Shown: positions 30,116 through 39,350, counted from the first letter of the stretch. The stretch: 64,000 bases of DNA from Colwellia sp. (GCA_029938115.1 JAPYOP010000008.1:46309-110308); one strand, 5' to 3'. Notes: generated by a model from the letters alone, not told the origin. Program-made: numbers and translations.

Positions 30116-30167
30116 TCATAACATTACTTTAACGGCTGAGAAACTGATATAAGATTACTTTCTACTG

Positions 30168-31322
30168 CTATGAATGAAATAATTGTGCTTTAATTTCTGC
30201 GAAACCATTAACATTTAACAACTCAGCTTTTTGCTCTAATTCACTAAAATCGGTATGACCCGCTGCAGAAAAATATAAACAAGACAACATAAATAATACC
30301 AACTCATCTTGCTCGCTACTCTTAGCTCGTGACTGGCTTATTTTTTCTAAATGGTTAAGCTGTTTCACTAGGTTGGCATCAATATGCCATAGTGACAACA
30401 TTAAGGATGACGACGAAAAAACACTGATCCCCATAGATTCTCTTATATGATTATTAAGAGAATTTAAATCATCCACACCTTGCAATGAATGCAACATTAA
30501 CTCGTGCTTGTAAGCACTTTTATGGCTCAGTAGAAACACCCCCAACAACGCAAACACGAGTACTTGCTCTATTAAAGCTATGTCGAATTTAGTTGTAGAA
30601 GCTAAAGACTTTCGAATAAGCTGAAAAAGTTTTGGAGCAAGTAAAAAGGCTTCACTGTATTGATCGATAACCATTTGCTCAACGTGATCTTGAAGCGAAT
30701 CTTTCATTGCGTAAACAAGCGCAAAATTGACAACCATGTTAATACCAAGATTTCGACTAATGGCTTCTTTAAGGTTTTTCGGTGTTCTACCGTAAATAGC
30801 TCTGCTGGCTAGCCCCATAATGCGAGCAGAAAAAATAGCATCTTTACTAATAATTTCTACAATACGTTGTAAATCAAGACGGTCTTGTTCTTTTTCATCA
30901 AGCAATTGCTTACAGCTACCAGACATCGGTGGCATATGCTCAGCAATTTCTATTAGTTTTTTATGGCTACTATGATTATTACCTACTAATGATAACTCAC
31001 GAAACTGCGAAGGAGTTATACCAAATTTTTTCCTAAATGCACGCTCAAAAGTCGCCCTTTCAGAGTAGCCAAGCTTAACGGCTAGCTCATCTATTTTACT
31101 ATGCTTGGTTAATAAAGCTTTCACACACAGTTCATTTAAAAACTTATTTTGAATAAGTTTGAAACTGGTTTCTTCTTGAGTAAGTTTTCGGCGATATGAG
31201 GTCATACTCATAGCCAATGAAACAGCACAGTGCTCTATTGTTAATGACGCGGGCAAATCACACTTGCTTAGCAAGTCATTGGTAGCTTCGGTTAGTGTTA
31301 AAGAGCGTTGCAGTTGATTCAT
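30168..31322 (-). CDS. AraC-type HTH fused to HDOD domain
   Basis: A 384-residue protein with an unusual order. An AraC-family DNA-binding domain is at residues about 25-130 (LAVKLGYSERATFERAFRKK and FGITPSQFRE). It is followed by a C-terminal HDOD-like domain (about 145-384), beginning MPPMSGSCKQLLDEKEQD. In AraC regulators the HTH is normally C-terminal; here it is N-terminal and HDOD is the probable sensory or protein-binding part. This suggests a direct transcriptional output for HDOD signalling. The gene is convergent to the PEP-CTERM gene and divergent from nothing close, with the P1 peptidase upstream on the same strand. Confidence 0.82.
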   Translation of the reverse strand: MNQLQRSLTLTEATNDLLSKCDLPASLTIEHCAVSLAMSMTSYRRKLTQEETSFKLIQNKFLNELCVKALLTKHSKIDELAVKLGYSERATFERAFRKKFGITPSQFRELSLVGNNHSSHKKLIEIAEHMPPMSGSCKQLLDEKEQDRLDLQRIVEIISKDAIFSARIMGLASRAIYGRTPKNLKEAISRNLGINMVVNFALVYAMKDSLQDHVEQMVIDQYSEAFLLAPKLFQLIRKSLASTTKFDIALIEQVLVFALLGVFLLSHKSAYKHELMLHSLQGVDDLNSLNNHIRESMGISVFSSSSLMLSLWHIDANLVKQLNHLEKISQSRAKSSEQDELVLFMLSCLYFSAAGHTDFSELEQKAELLNVNGFAEIKAQLFHS

Positions 31323-31364
31323 TTAAATGTCTATAATTATTAAGCTTAACGCATAGTGAAGCTT

Positions 31365-32594
31365 CTATTTATTCCCTGGTGGTAGAGTTTTATCCCAATT
31401 AAGAACTTGGTATTTTTTTAGTATCTCAACTGTTTTCTTAATAGGTAAAGCTTTTAAGGTATTACCTCGGCCCTCGACAGTGGTTGCCTTAAATAATGCA
31501 TTATAAATAGCTTCTTCAGTTGCTTCTACTACGGCGGTAAAAAGTGGAGACATAGCAGAAGGTAATAGTGATTCAGTTGCCCAAGGTTTTTCGCTGGTGC
31601 GCGCTCTTCGCACTAATGGTGATGTTGAAAAAGCAATAACATAATCGCCAGAGTCATTTTCAGCTACTGAGCCCGTTTTTGCCAATCCCATCATTGCTCT
31701 TCTTGCTAACCTGTCTAAATTTCTTGAATCTAAAGGTGCATCCGTTGCAACAACAATCATAATAGAGCCACCACGTATTTTTTCTTCACTTCTTTTATCT
31801 GACTCTAGCTCTGTTTTATAGGCGTACTTTCCTAATTCACGACCAACGGGTGCGCCATTCATGGTTAGTGTTGCGCCAGCTAAAAGATTGCTTTGTACCA
31901 AAACGCCAACGGTATATCCTCCTAGCGAATTAGGTAATACTCTTGAACTTGTGCCTATACCACCTTTCCAATGATAGGTTTGAGTACCTGTTCCCGCACC
32001 AACACTACCTTCTTGAACTATGCCACTTTTAGCGGTTTGTAACGCTTCTCTTATATGTTTTGGTTTTATAGGGTGTTGCCACATGTCACTAACAATACTG
32101 TCATTGGTTTCGCCAACAATAGGGTTTAATGTATGCTGCCCTTCTTCTGGCTGCTCTAACAAGTAGTCAACCATCGCATCAGCCGCAGACCAAACACACA
32201 GTGTGCATGTCAGCAAAATAGGTGTTTCAATTTCGCCAAACTCTAAAAGTTGGCTAATGCCTACTGATTTTCCATAACCATTGCCTGCGTATATCCAAGC
32301 GGGAATAGGATTCTTATATAAATTACCGGCAGCAGGAATAATAGCAGTGACTCCTGTATGAATATTGGGTTCTTTAATAACAGTTGAATGACCAACTAAA
32401 ACCCCTTCAACATCCGTTATCGCATTATAAGTTCCTGTTTTCATTGTGCCTACAACTAAACCTATATCACGTGCTCTAGGTCTTTGCTCATTCTCTTTTG
32501 CTTGTGATACACTTGCAAAACCTATTACTAACGTTATTATCGTTAGTTTTTTTATTATAGAAAAATGATTATTTAGAACGTTCAAATAAACCAT
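31365..32594 (-). CDS. P1-family peptidase (DmpA type), exported
   Basis: A 409-residue Ntn-like aminopeptidase of the DmpA/P1 family, which matures by self-cleavage before a nucleophilic Ser or Thr. The probable nucleophile is in KGGIGTSSRVLP (the Ser after GT). Other family segments are NAITDVEGVLVGHST and VGAGTG. A hydrophobic N-terminus ending SVSQAKE is a signal peptide, so the enzyme is periplasmic. GGAG precedes the start. Relatives release N-terminal D- or beta-amino acids from peptides; the substrate here is unknown. Confidence 0.9.
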   Translation of the reverse strand: MVYLNVLNNHFSIIKKLTIITLVIGFASVSQAKENEQRPRARDIGLVVGTMKTGTYNAITDVEGVLVGHSTVIKEPNIHTGVTAIIPAAGNLYKNPIPAWIYAGNGYGKSVGISQLLEFGEIETPILLTCTLCVWSAADAMVDYLLEQPEEGQHTLNPIVGETNDSIVSDMWQHPIKPKHIREALQTAKSGIVQEGSVGAGTGTQTYHWKGGIGTSSRVLPNSLGGYTVGVLVQSNLLAGATLTMNGAPVGRELGKYAYKTELESDKRSEEKIRGGSIMIVVATDAPLDSRNLDRLARRAMMGLAKTGSVAENDSGDYVIAFSTSPLVRRARTSEKPWATESLLPSAMSPLFTAVVEATEEAIYNALFKATTVEGRGNTLKALPIKKTVEILKKYQVLNWDKTLPPGNK

Positions 32595-32798
32595 TGAGCT
32601 TTCTCCAAAGGGTAAAATAAATTAAGTGAACAAATATCTTCATCATACCTCAAATTACAGGCTTGGCCAGAATAATTAATTTAATGATTTATAAAGAAAT
32701 TATCAGCTAAAAAATAATTTTCATTACTGATATTTGACCGTAGTTAATGAGATGAAACACTTTTGATATATTGAAATTGAAACAATAAGGTGCTTTAA

Positions 32799-33458
32799 AT
32801 GAATAATAGTAAAAAAATTATTGCGAGTCTTTTTTTAGTCATGATGCTAACTGCTTGTTGTGGTCCAGATCCTGCCATAAAAAAAACAAATAACTTCATT
32901 GCTAAACAAGCAATAGATAAAACAGACTCAGCTTGGAAAACAAAATTAAATAAGCCGCAATTACTAACCTTTACTCAAGGCAAAGACTACTTTTGGGAAC
33001 TACAAACAAACCAAGGCTTTATAACTATTAAGCTATTTACTGATTCAGCACCTATGCATGTTTCTAGTACCATTTATTTAACTAAGCTCGGTTATTATGA
33101 TGACTTGATTTTTCACCGTGTTATTCCGGGATTTATGGCGCAAGGTGGTGATCCTCTTGGTAATGGTCGAGGTAACCCTGGTTTTCAATATGAAGGTGAG
33201 TTTGACGGCGAAGCTGGTCATAGTGAGGCAGGCATTTTGAGTATGGCCAACTCAGGGCCGAATACCGATGGCAGCCAGTTTTTCATTACTTTTAAACCTA
33301 CCCCTTTTTTAGATGGTCGCCATACTGTTTTTGGAAAAGTTGTCAAAGGATTAGACGATAGCTTAACTAAAATTGAAGCTTTAGGTAGTAGAAGTGGCAG
33401 AACCAAAGAAGAGATTAAGATTATTAAAGCAACAATTCGAGTTGCCAAAAGCAAGTAA
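32799..33458 (+). CDS. Cyclophilin-type peptidyl-prolyl isomerase, lipoprotein
   Basis: A 219-residue lipoprotein (lipobox MLTAC, Cys at about 20) with a cyclophilin domain at about residues 65-215. Catalytic-region motifs are [25 protein letters not shown] and [12 protein letters not shown]. It would assist proline isomerisation during folding in the periplasm, attached to a membrane. Ribosome binding site AAGGTG. It is divergent from the P1 peptidase and followed by a terminator. Confidence 0.94.
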   Translation: MNNSKKIIASLFLVMMLTACCGPDPAIKKTNNFIAKQAIDKTDSAWKTKLNKPQLLTFTQGKDYFWELQTNQGFITIKLFTDSAPMHVSSTIYLTKLGYYDDLIFHRVIPGFMAQGGDPLGNGRGNPGFQYEGEFDGEAGHSEAGILSMANSGPNTDGSQFFITFKPTPFLDGRHTVFGKVVKGLDDSLTKIEALGSRSGRTKEEIKIIKATIRVAKSK

Positions 33459-33483
33459 ACGGGTGTTTTATGTAGTAAAAGAA

Positions 33484-33509
33484 AAGGCGAGTCATTTCTG
33501 AATCGCCTT
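33484..33509. terminator. Terminator between cyclophilin and RIO kinase genes
   Basis: AAGGCGA and TCGCCTT pair over 7 bp with an inner TCA/TGA pair, located between convergent genes and bordered by A-rich runs on the left and AAATAAA on the right. Confidence 0.7.
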
Positions 33510-33540
33510 AAATAAACTCTTACATCTATGACAATATTTA

Positions 33541-34398
33541 CTAGTCTATTTCATTCGCTTCGGCTATACGTTGTATACGGTCTTGCTCTTCCTCAAATGC
33601 CGCTTTTATTTCCTCTATAACAGTATCTACATCTGCAGTAACATTACTTTCTTCAAATAAGCCGGTAAGTTTTGTTTCGATGGTTAATTCACCACTTTCA
33701 TACAAAGCCCACATTTCTTGAGCATACTTGCTTAATAATAATTCAGGGGCAAACTGACCATAATAGGTAGTAATGTTGTCAACATCACGAATTAACATCG
33801 CTTTGGCATTATTGTTAGCTGAGGCATCAACGGCTTGAGGTAAGTCAATAATAACCGGACCATATTCATCAACTAACACATTAAATTCAGATAAGTCACC
33901 ATGAACAATACCTGCACATAACATGCGCATAACATAGATCATGACAAGTTGATGATCTTCAATGGCTTGTTCTTTGGACATCAATACATCGTTTAAACGT
34001 GGCGCAACATCACCGTTTTCATCCGTGATTAGCTCCATGAGTAATACCCCTTCAAAACAGCCAAAAGGATGTGGCACTCGAACACCCGCTTCTGCTATTT
34101 TATAAAGAGCGTCTACTTCAGCATTTTGCCATGCTTGCTCTTGCTGATTACGGCCATATTTAGAGCCCTTTTCCATAGCTCTAGCACGTCGACTGTTTCG
34201 GCTTTTTCTACCTTCTTGGTATTGCGCTGCTTTTTTAAAACTACGCTTATTAGCTTCTTTGTAAACTTTGGCACAGCGAATTTCTTCGCCACAGCGAACC
34301 ATAAATACAGTGGCTTCTTTGCCACTCATTAACTGAGAGATAACTTCGTCAACTAAACCGTCATCGACGAGTGGTTGGATACGTTTTGGAATTTTCAT
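33541..34398 (-). CDS. RIO-family serine protein kinase
   Basis: A 285-residue atypical kinase of the bacterial RIO1-like group. Visible are the nucleotide loop SGKEATVFMVRCG, a Lys in CAKVYKE, the catalytic HGDLSEFNVLV (Asp as proton acceptor) and the metal-binding IIDLPQAV. The basic segment RKSRNSRRARAM between the lobes is typical. Eukaryotic RIO kinases act in ribosome maturation; the bacterial role is not settled (relatives such as Pseudomonas PA4780). The gene is monocistronic. Confidence 0.9.
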   Translation of the reverse strand: MKIPKRIQPLVDDGLVDEVISQLMSGKEATVFMVRCGEEIRCAKVYKEANKRSFKKAAQYQEGRKSRNSRRARAMEKGSKYGRNQQEQAWQNAEVDALYKIAEAGVRVPHPFGCFEGVLLMELITDENGDVAPRLNDVLMSKEQAIEDHQLVMIYVMRMLCAGIVHGDLSEFNVLVDEYGPVIIDLPQAVDASANNNAKAMLIRDVDNITTYYGQFAPELLLSKYAQEMWALYESGELTIETKLTGLFEESNVTADVDTVIEEIKAAFEEEQDRIQRIAEANEID

Positions 34399-34589
34399 AA
34401 CGCCGTTATACAGTAATTTTGCTGATGATGAAACACTTTGCCGACATTTGCTTTATTAGTTTTAATTTTTTTGGTAATAATATTCTGGCATAACATTGAT
34501 TGTGTGATATCTAACTTCGTAATTTAAGTATGTTTTTAATGTTATTCTCGCTACTATGAGCAAATAATTTAACTAACATTACATAAAAC

Positions 34590-35228
34590 ATGCATAAACC
34601 AACATCTGAAAAAATCAAATCTATGATTGTTGAGGTTGCATCAATTGTTGCGGGTGTTCTATTAGCTTTAGCTGCAAATGAATGGAATGAGAATCGGGTT
34701 CATAAAGCAAAAGCCAGCGAAGCTTTGTATAATATTACACAGGAAATACAATCAAATATTAAAATGATGACCTTTGTTCATGAGAACAATCAGAAAACTA
34801 TAACCCTACTTACTAGTCAAAATGATGTTGAAGACATAACTCAAACAGAAGAAGAGTCACAAACAACTCAGTTCATTCCAGGGCTACAAATTCAAGATAC
34901 AGCATGGAAAACTTTATTAAGTACTGGTGTTTCGCAATATGTTGATTACGATGTGTTATATCAACTATCATCAGTCTATTCTTTGCAAGACATATACAAA
35001 TCATTGGGATATCAGTTTATTCAAAATATGATGGCCACGAATGCGATGTATTTAATCATGGGAAATCCTGATAACAAAATTGATGATACTGATTTGTACG
35101 GCACTAATATGACTTTATTAGTGAGTATTGAGAGTGGAATTTTAGCAAGCTACAATAAAGCTATTGATAAATTAACAACTAAAGGCTATATCTTACCGAA
35201 GATAAATTCACCAAAAAAAAATGACTAA
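34590..35228 (+). CDS. Membrane-anchored protein of unknown function
   Basis: I cannot name the family with confidence. A single hydrophobic segment at about residues 12-30 (MIVEVASIVAGVLLALAANE) is followed by NEWNENR, a combination seen in a group of DUF6090-like proteins. The remaining 180 residues are mostly helical and polar, with an acidic patch (EDITQTEEESQ). The topology suggests a membrane anchor with one soluble domain. It is transcribed alone and ends in a hairpin shared with the convergent gene. Confidence 0.55.
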   Translation: MHKPTSEKIKSMIVEVASIVAGVLLALAANEWNENRVHKAKASEALYNITQEIQSNIKMMTFVHENNQKTITLLTSQNDVEDITQTEEESQTTQFIPGLQIQDTAWKTLLSTGVSQYVDYDVLYQLSSVYSLQDIYKSLGYQFIQNMMATNAMYLIMGNPDNKIDDTDLYGTNMTLLVSIESGILASYNKAIDKLTTKGYILPKINSPKKND

Positions 35229-35286
35229 TATTTTGTTAATTTATTTTAATGAAATATGGCTTTCTTATTAACTTTGAGGATAAGCA

Positions 35287-35322
35287 GTTGGCTTTAATAT
35301 CAAGTTGAGCTAAAAAGCCAAC
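35287..35322. terminator. Inverted repeat between convergent genes
   Basis: A perfect 9-base inverted repeat, GTTGGCTTT / AAAGCCAAC, with an 18-base loop, lies between genes ending at 35228 and 35351. It could terminate both, although no long T tract follows. Confidence 0.55.
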
Positions 35323-35350
35323 GGTAAGTACTCAAGTGAAAATCAATTTA

Positions 35351-35731
35351 TTAAGTAACTTTGTTAGCCTTTACTAAATAAGAAACAAATACAATAACTA
35401 AGGTTGAATCTAAGACAATTGTTAATAACGATTTTTCAATATATTGAGAGCCATAAATAACAATTAATAAAATAAACATTAACTTACTCAAACTTGTTAT
35501 AACAAGCACTAAGTTGCGATATTCGGGTTTAAAAGCGCCGTACATCAATAGCGTACCTACTAAGAAAATAAGAAAACCCCAACTTCTCACAATCACTTGA
35601 GCCAACGGTTCAGTAAGCGCTTCACCAAACATATTTATTAAAGCCATTTCTGGCGCGAAAACAGCTAAAATCATAGAACAAGTCAGTAATCCTGATAAAA
35701 GCATAATCCACTTTATATTATTGATAATCAT
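35351..35731 (-). CDS. Small four-helix membrane protein, unknown
   Basis: A 126-residue protein with four hydrophobic segments and almost no soluble part. I do not recognise the family. The ATG at 35731 (GAGG about 12 bases upstream) is preferred because the longer open frame to 35854 adds a polar non-membrane leader. It follows a Crp/Fnr regulator and an EamA exporter on the same strand, separated from them by 136 bases, and may belong to the same group. Confidence 0.55.
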   Translation of the reverse strand: MIINNIKWIMLLSGLLTCSMILAVFAPEMALINMFGEALTEPLAQVIVRSWGFLIFLVGTLLMYGAFKPEYRNLVLVITSLSKLMFILLIVIYGSQYIEKSLLTIVLDSTLVIVFVSYLVKANKVT

Positions 35732-35867
35732 GCTCAACTTACCTCTTCTCGCTTGGTATATATTAATGTCTGAGCCATGTTGACGCCTCTGCAATAGTTG
35801 TAAGAACAACAAGGATGGCAGCTTACTAAAGGCAATGCATTTACCTATGTACATAAAGCAAATAAAA

Positions 35868-36437
35868 CTAGGAGATTTTTTGTCGAATTCGGCTAAGTTG
35901 CGTTGGACTAATACCTAAATATGAGGCTATATGATATTGTGGAATTAGGTGCTCAATTCCTGGATGCTCAGCTTTAAAAATAAGATAACGTTCTTTTGCC
36001 TCTAGCAAAGCCATCTCAAGCTGTTTTTTTTCATTCCAAACAAAAAACTGTTCAGCAATTTTCCTTCTTAGGTGCTCAATTTCATAATTATTTTTGGATA
36101 GATGCTCTATCATGTCAAATTTTGCCCGCCAAATTGTACAGTCAGTTAATGCTTGCTGGGGCAATCTGTTCTTCTCACGGCTAATCAAAGATGCATAAGA
36201 GCCAATAATGGTGGGGCCAACAAAAAATGATTTATTATATTCCTTACCTTGATCATTAATATAATAAGCTCTTACTATACCGGATTCTAAGAAGGCAATT
36301 TCATCTGCATATTCTCCTTCTAGAACAAAATAATCACCTTTTTTTAATTCATCAAATACAAAAGCAGATTCTATAAACGTTAAAGTTTGCTCTGACAATG
36401 GGCAAAATCGATTTAAAAAGGTTTTAAAGTTATTCAT
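35868..36437 (-). CDS. Crp/Fnr-family transcription regulator
   Basis: A 189-residue regulator with an N-terminal cyclic-nucleotide-binding-like domain (LKKGDYFVLEGEYADEIAF) and a C-terminal helix-turn-helix (IASYLGISPTQLSRIRQ). It lacks the cysteine cluster of Fnr and the cAMP-binding Arg/Ser pattern is not obvious, so the ligand is unknown. The ATG at 36437 begins one base after the stop of the EamA gene; the two are cotranslated and the regulator may control the exporter. Confidence 0.87.
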   Translation of the reverse strand: MNNFKTFLNRFCPLSEQTLTFIESAFVFDELKKGDYFVLEGEYADEIAFLESGIVRAYYINDQGKEYNKSFFVGPTIIGSYASLISREKNRLPQQALTDCTIWRAKFDMIEHLSKNNYEIEHLRRKIAEQFFVWNEKKQLEMALLEAKERYLIFKAEHPGIEHLIPQYHIASYLGISPTQLSRIRQKIS

Positions 36438-36438
36438 T

Positions 36439-37323
36439 TTATCGTGTTCGAACAAAATAGTACCTGCCTATTATCACTAACAATATGCCTCCAAGCACCA
36501 TAATTGATGAAAACACTAACCGTAGAGAAATAATTTCATTTATAAAAAATGTCCCCCCTATAGCAGCAATAATTGGAACAAGAAGTTGAACAACAGAGGC
36601 TTGAATGATAGATAAATTTCGAAGTGCTATGTACCAGACAACATAACCAATACCGGAGGCGATTGCTCCAGACAAAATCGCCAGTAAGATTCCTAATGAT
36701 GATAAGTGAGCATCTCGCAAGGATAGAACTATTAAGAGAATAACAAATGGTATTGTGCGTATGAAATTATATGCCGTATCACTGATTGGATTTATGGAGC
36801 CCCTACCTTTAAGGCTATATCCACCCCATGCGATACCTGCGATAACCATTAGAAAAAAACCAGCAAAAGAAGGAGTAGTTAAGTTAGGTATAATGAGATA
36901 TACAAATCCAGAGAATGCAATTAAAACGCCCAACCACTCAGAAAAATGAAGCTTACTTCCAAAGGCTACGCTGGCTAAAATCATGGTTAGCTGTACCGTT
37001 CCAAATAAAATTAAGGCTCCGGTTCCAGTGTCTAATGAAATATAGGCAAAAGAGAATGTTACTGCATATACAAAGAGTAAAATTGAGGCTAACCAACTTC
37101 CTTTTGAAAGTGTTTTTTTATCGCCTTTAGTTACGGTAAGTAACGCTACTAGAACAACAATTCCCGACAGTAATCGAATAACGGTAAAACTAGGCGCATC
37201 TATGACTTCATCCCCTAATGCCAATCTACAAAGCACAGAGTTTCCAGCAAACGCAAAGAGAGCAATGCCGGTGAAAACAATAGTTTTTAAAGTATTTAGG
37301 TTAAACAAAATAAGAGTTTTCAC
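36439..37323 (-). CDS. EamA/DMT-family transporter
   Basis: A 294-residue inner-membrane protein with about ten hydrophobic segments in two repeats, typical of the drug/metabolite transporter superfamily (RhaT/YdcZ-like EamA domains). A Gly- and Ser-rich second half and the ILGGILLVIIGRYY end fit the family. Translation appears to start at a GTG without a clear ribosome binding site. The preceding pseudogenes on the same strand end 17 bases upstream, so the exporter may now use their old promoter. Confidence 0.87.
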   Translation of the reverse strand: MKTLILFNLNTLKTIVFTGIALFAFAGNSVLCRLALGDEVIDAPSFTVIRLLSGIVVLVALLTVTKGDKKTLSKGSWLASILLFVYAVTFSFAYISLDTGTGALILFGTVQLTMILASVAFGSKLHFSEWLGVLIAFSGFVYLIIPNLTTPSFAGFFLMVIAGIAWGGYSLKGRGSINPISDTAYNFIRTIPFVILLIVLSLRDAHLSSLGILLAILSGAIASGIGYVVWYIALRNLSIIQASVVQLLVPIIAAIGGTFFINEIISLRLVFSSIMVLGGILLVIIGRYYFVRTR

Positions 37324-37339
37324 ATTTAATAGCCACTTT

Positions 37340-37623
37340 TTACCATTTTATCTTGCGACTTTTTAAGATCACTTGCATAAATTTCTCTAGCACATTTTCT
37401 ACCGGATTTACTTTAATAAAGCCAGCGTTAGAAATTTCAATGACATTTTTATAGCTTTGTACATAAGTTTTGCATTCACTGCACAGTCTTGAATCTAGCT
37501 TGAATTTAAGGTTTTCAGCATAAGATAAATGTTTTTCATGAAAACTATATAAAAACCATCAACCTCTTCACAAGTTGTCATACCAGGTAGATGCTGAGTC
37601 ATTAATCGTTTAATCATTAACAT
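37340..37623 (-). pseudogene. Frameshifted zinc-finger anti-sigma factor
   Basis: The minus strand reads MLMIKRLMTQHLPGMTTCEE and GFYIVF, then changes frame by one base and continues HEKHLSYAENLKFKLDSRLC, then SECKTYVQSYKNVIEI, ending in KSRKIKW. The total of 284 bases (not a multiple of three) fits loss of one base near 37533. The pattern is that of zf-HC2 anti-sigma factors (Cys, then HxxxCxxC), but the His is replaced by Asp (DSRLCSEC), a second sign of decay. It follows a sigma-factor-like remnant with one base between. Confidence 0.6.
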
Positions 37624-37624
37624 G

Positions 37625-37786
37625 CTAATTCACCTTCCAGTTATTTTCTAAGCGGTCTTTGCCTTGTTGTTCTAGTAGTTCCTTTAGGGGTAATCTAGCC
37701 CTATGTAATTGAGTTATCAGTAAACACTGTGCAGCCATATTTTTAGGCTTGATTCTTTTTTTAAAAGCATAGATATGCTTATACAC
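37625..37786 (-). pseudogene. Remnant of ECF sigma factor C-terminus
   Basis: An open minus-strand frame of about 53 codons ends at a TAG one base before the ATG of the anti-sigma remnant. Its last part, QLHRARLPLKELLEQQ and ENNWKVN, resembles the end of sigma-70 region 4 (the usual SRLHRARxxL helix). Upstream of the frame there is an in-frame stop and no recognisable region 2, so the gene is truncated. The identification rests on a short stretch plus the sigma/anti-sigma order. Confidence 0.42.
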
Positions 37787-38170
37787 TTAAAAAAAGGCTT
37801 TTTGCAAACATTCTTGATCATCATCTATACTAAAAAATGTTCGCGCTACCGCATATATTTTAGCGCTTTAGTGATTAATACTGAATGAAAAAAATTAATG
37901 AACTAAATCAGCCGCAACAAAGTGCAGTGGCGGCTATAAACCTTTTGGCTCAGAATAATAACGTTAAATACTTGTAGGACGACTCGAACGAGGCCTATAA
38001 GGATATAAGGTCACTTAGATTATTCTGGAACATATAACTTCTAGTGATGCTCGAGAAATAATTTTGAACGCCCCCACCTTTTTGTCGAGGCAAGCATCGA
38101 CCTACATTTCAACCCTGGGTGAGTTCCATAGGCATGTTGTTCTTTAAAGAAAAACTAACAATTATTCAAA
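37787..38170. other. Gene-free stretch with REP-like hairpin
   Basis: No credible gene. A short frame at about 37884 (MKKINELNQPQQSAVAAINL) stops after about 31 codons. A hairpin GTCGA-ggcaagca-TCGAC at 38084-38101 with its flank ATGTAGGTCGATGCTTGC on the minus strand looks like a dispersed repeat I have seen in marine gammaproteobacteria. The stretch may be the remains of a deletion. Confidence 0.4.
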
Positions 38171-39082
38171 TTAAGACTGAAGGGTCTCCAAAGGAGCTAA
38201 TTCTGTCATCATTTGTTCGCCCAGTTTTACATTAGTTGATGAACCATCAACTGACTTACGTGTATCATCAACGATATAGCCTATGTTGTCCAAAATTTGA
38301 TTAGTGTCATTTACTTGGTTGGTAACCTGCTGAATAACAGCTTTCGCTGCAGAGCTACTCTCTAAGGAGAGTGAATGCATATCATCTATATTATCGATTA
38401 TCTCAGTGGTAATGGTTCGGCTTTCTTCAATACTACTCACAACATTATTTTGCTGATGAATTATATTTTCAGATATATCCATAATTTTACTCATTTCACT
38501 TTGAATTTTCTCAGCAGAATCATTAGCCGTGCTGGCAAGTGCTCGAACTTCATCAGCAACAACCGCAAACCCTCTTCCATGTTCACCAGCCCGAGCAGCC
38601 TCGATGGCGGCATTAAGCGCAAGTAAATTGGTTTGACTGGCTATATTTTTAATTGATTCAACTAATTGTGAAATTGTCTTATTGTTATTGGTTAAACCTT
38701 CAAGTAGCCCAGTAAATTGAGAGATATTATTCTCTGCGGTTAATATCTTTTGAGATAAGCTTTTTAGTTGTACAATACTCTCGGCACTTTTATTGGACGT
38801 TTCTTGTGCTGTCGAAACTGATGTTTCAGATAAATTAGCAATCACTGAAGACTGTTCAGCAAGTTTACCCACAAGCTGATAGTTATTTTCAACGTTCTCT
38901 AATCGTTGTGAAGAGGACTGATTTACTGACTGTGCCGTTTGAGCTATTTCCTGAGCTATTTGCTGCGGCTGACTAGCAGATAATTGATCTAATATTGAAG
39001 CTTTAATCTTTAAAGTTTCAAGGACAGATTTGTTAATTACCGTCTCATCATTCGCAACGGGATTCTTCTTAGCAAAATACAT
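38171..39082 (-). CDS. Soluble methyl-accepting chemotaxis protein
   Basis: A 303-residue chemoreceptor-type signalling protein without membrane segments or a recognisable sensor domain. Most of it is the coiled-coil signalling hairpin; the conserved tip contains [20 protein letters not shown] and [12 protein letters not shown], which bind CheA and CheW. Its N-terminal 40 residues are short and polar. A good AAGGAT precedes the start. The NrtS-like gene lies just upstream on the same strand. Confidence 0.93.
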   Translation of the reverse strand: MYFAKKNPVANDETVINKSVLETLKIKASILDQLSASQPQQIAQEIAQTAQSVNQSSSQRLENVENNYQLVGKLAEQSSVIANLSETSVSTAQETSNKSAESIVQLKSLSQKILTAENNISQFTGLLEGLTNNNKTISQLVESIKNIASQTNLLALNAAIEAARAGEHGRGFAVVADEVRALASTANDSAEKIQSEMSKIMDISENIIHQQNNVVSSIEESRTITTEIIDNIDDMHSLSLESSSAAKAVIQQVTNQVNDTNQILDNIGYIVDDTRKSVDGSSTNVKLGEQMMTELAPLETLQS

Positions 39083-39122
39083 GGTTTATCCTTAATTTAA
39101 ACATGAACACAAACTTCATAAA

Positions 39123-39350
39123 CTAGTTATTGAGTTTTGACTCAACACTGCTATAAGTTGAAACTAAATAAGGCACTAAATAGGTTAATAATATTTTTAA
39201 CATATGATGGCCTTCAATTTTACCAGACATAATGACACTACCATGATTAATAAACATAAGAACCGTTCCAACCACTACAGCAACTTTTATTGAACGTATT
39301 AATGTATTAATCTCTATAGCAAGCGACAGCCAGTTTATTATTTTATTCAC
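39123..39350 (-). CDS. NrtS-like nitrate/nitrite transporter, small membrane protein
   Basis: A 75-residue protein with two hydrophobic segments (SIKVAVVVGTVLMFINHG and LKILLTYLVPYLVSTYSS). The pattern, in particular the NHG and TYLVPYxVSTY elements, matches the small NrtS proteins described as nitrate/nitrite uptake components. It starts with GTG. It stands 40 bases upstream of a soluble chemoreceptor, a pairing that may link nitrate transport to signalling. The identification is from memory of the family. Confidence 0.68.
   Translation of the reverse strand: MNKIINWLSLAIEINTLIRSIKVAVVVGTVLMFINHGSVIMSGKIEGHHMLKILLTYLVPYLVSTYSSVESKLNN

Noticed and set aside
37975..38000. A string resembling a tRNA T-loop (CTCGTTCGAGTC on the minus strand)
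   Set aside because: No acceptor stem, anticodon arm or CCA region can be built around it.
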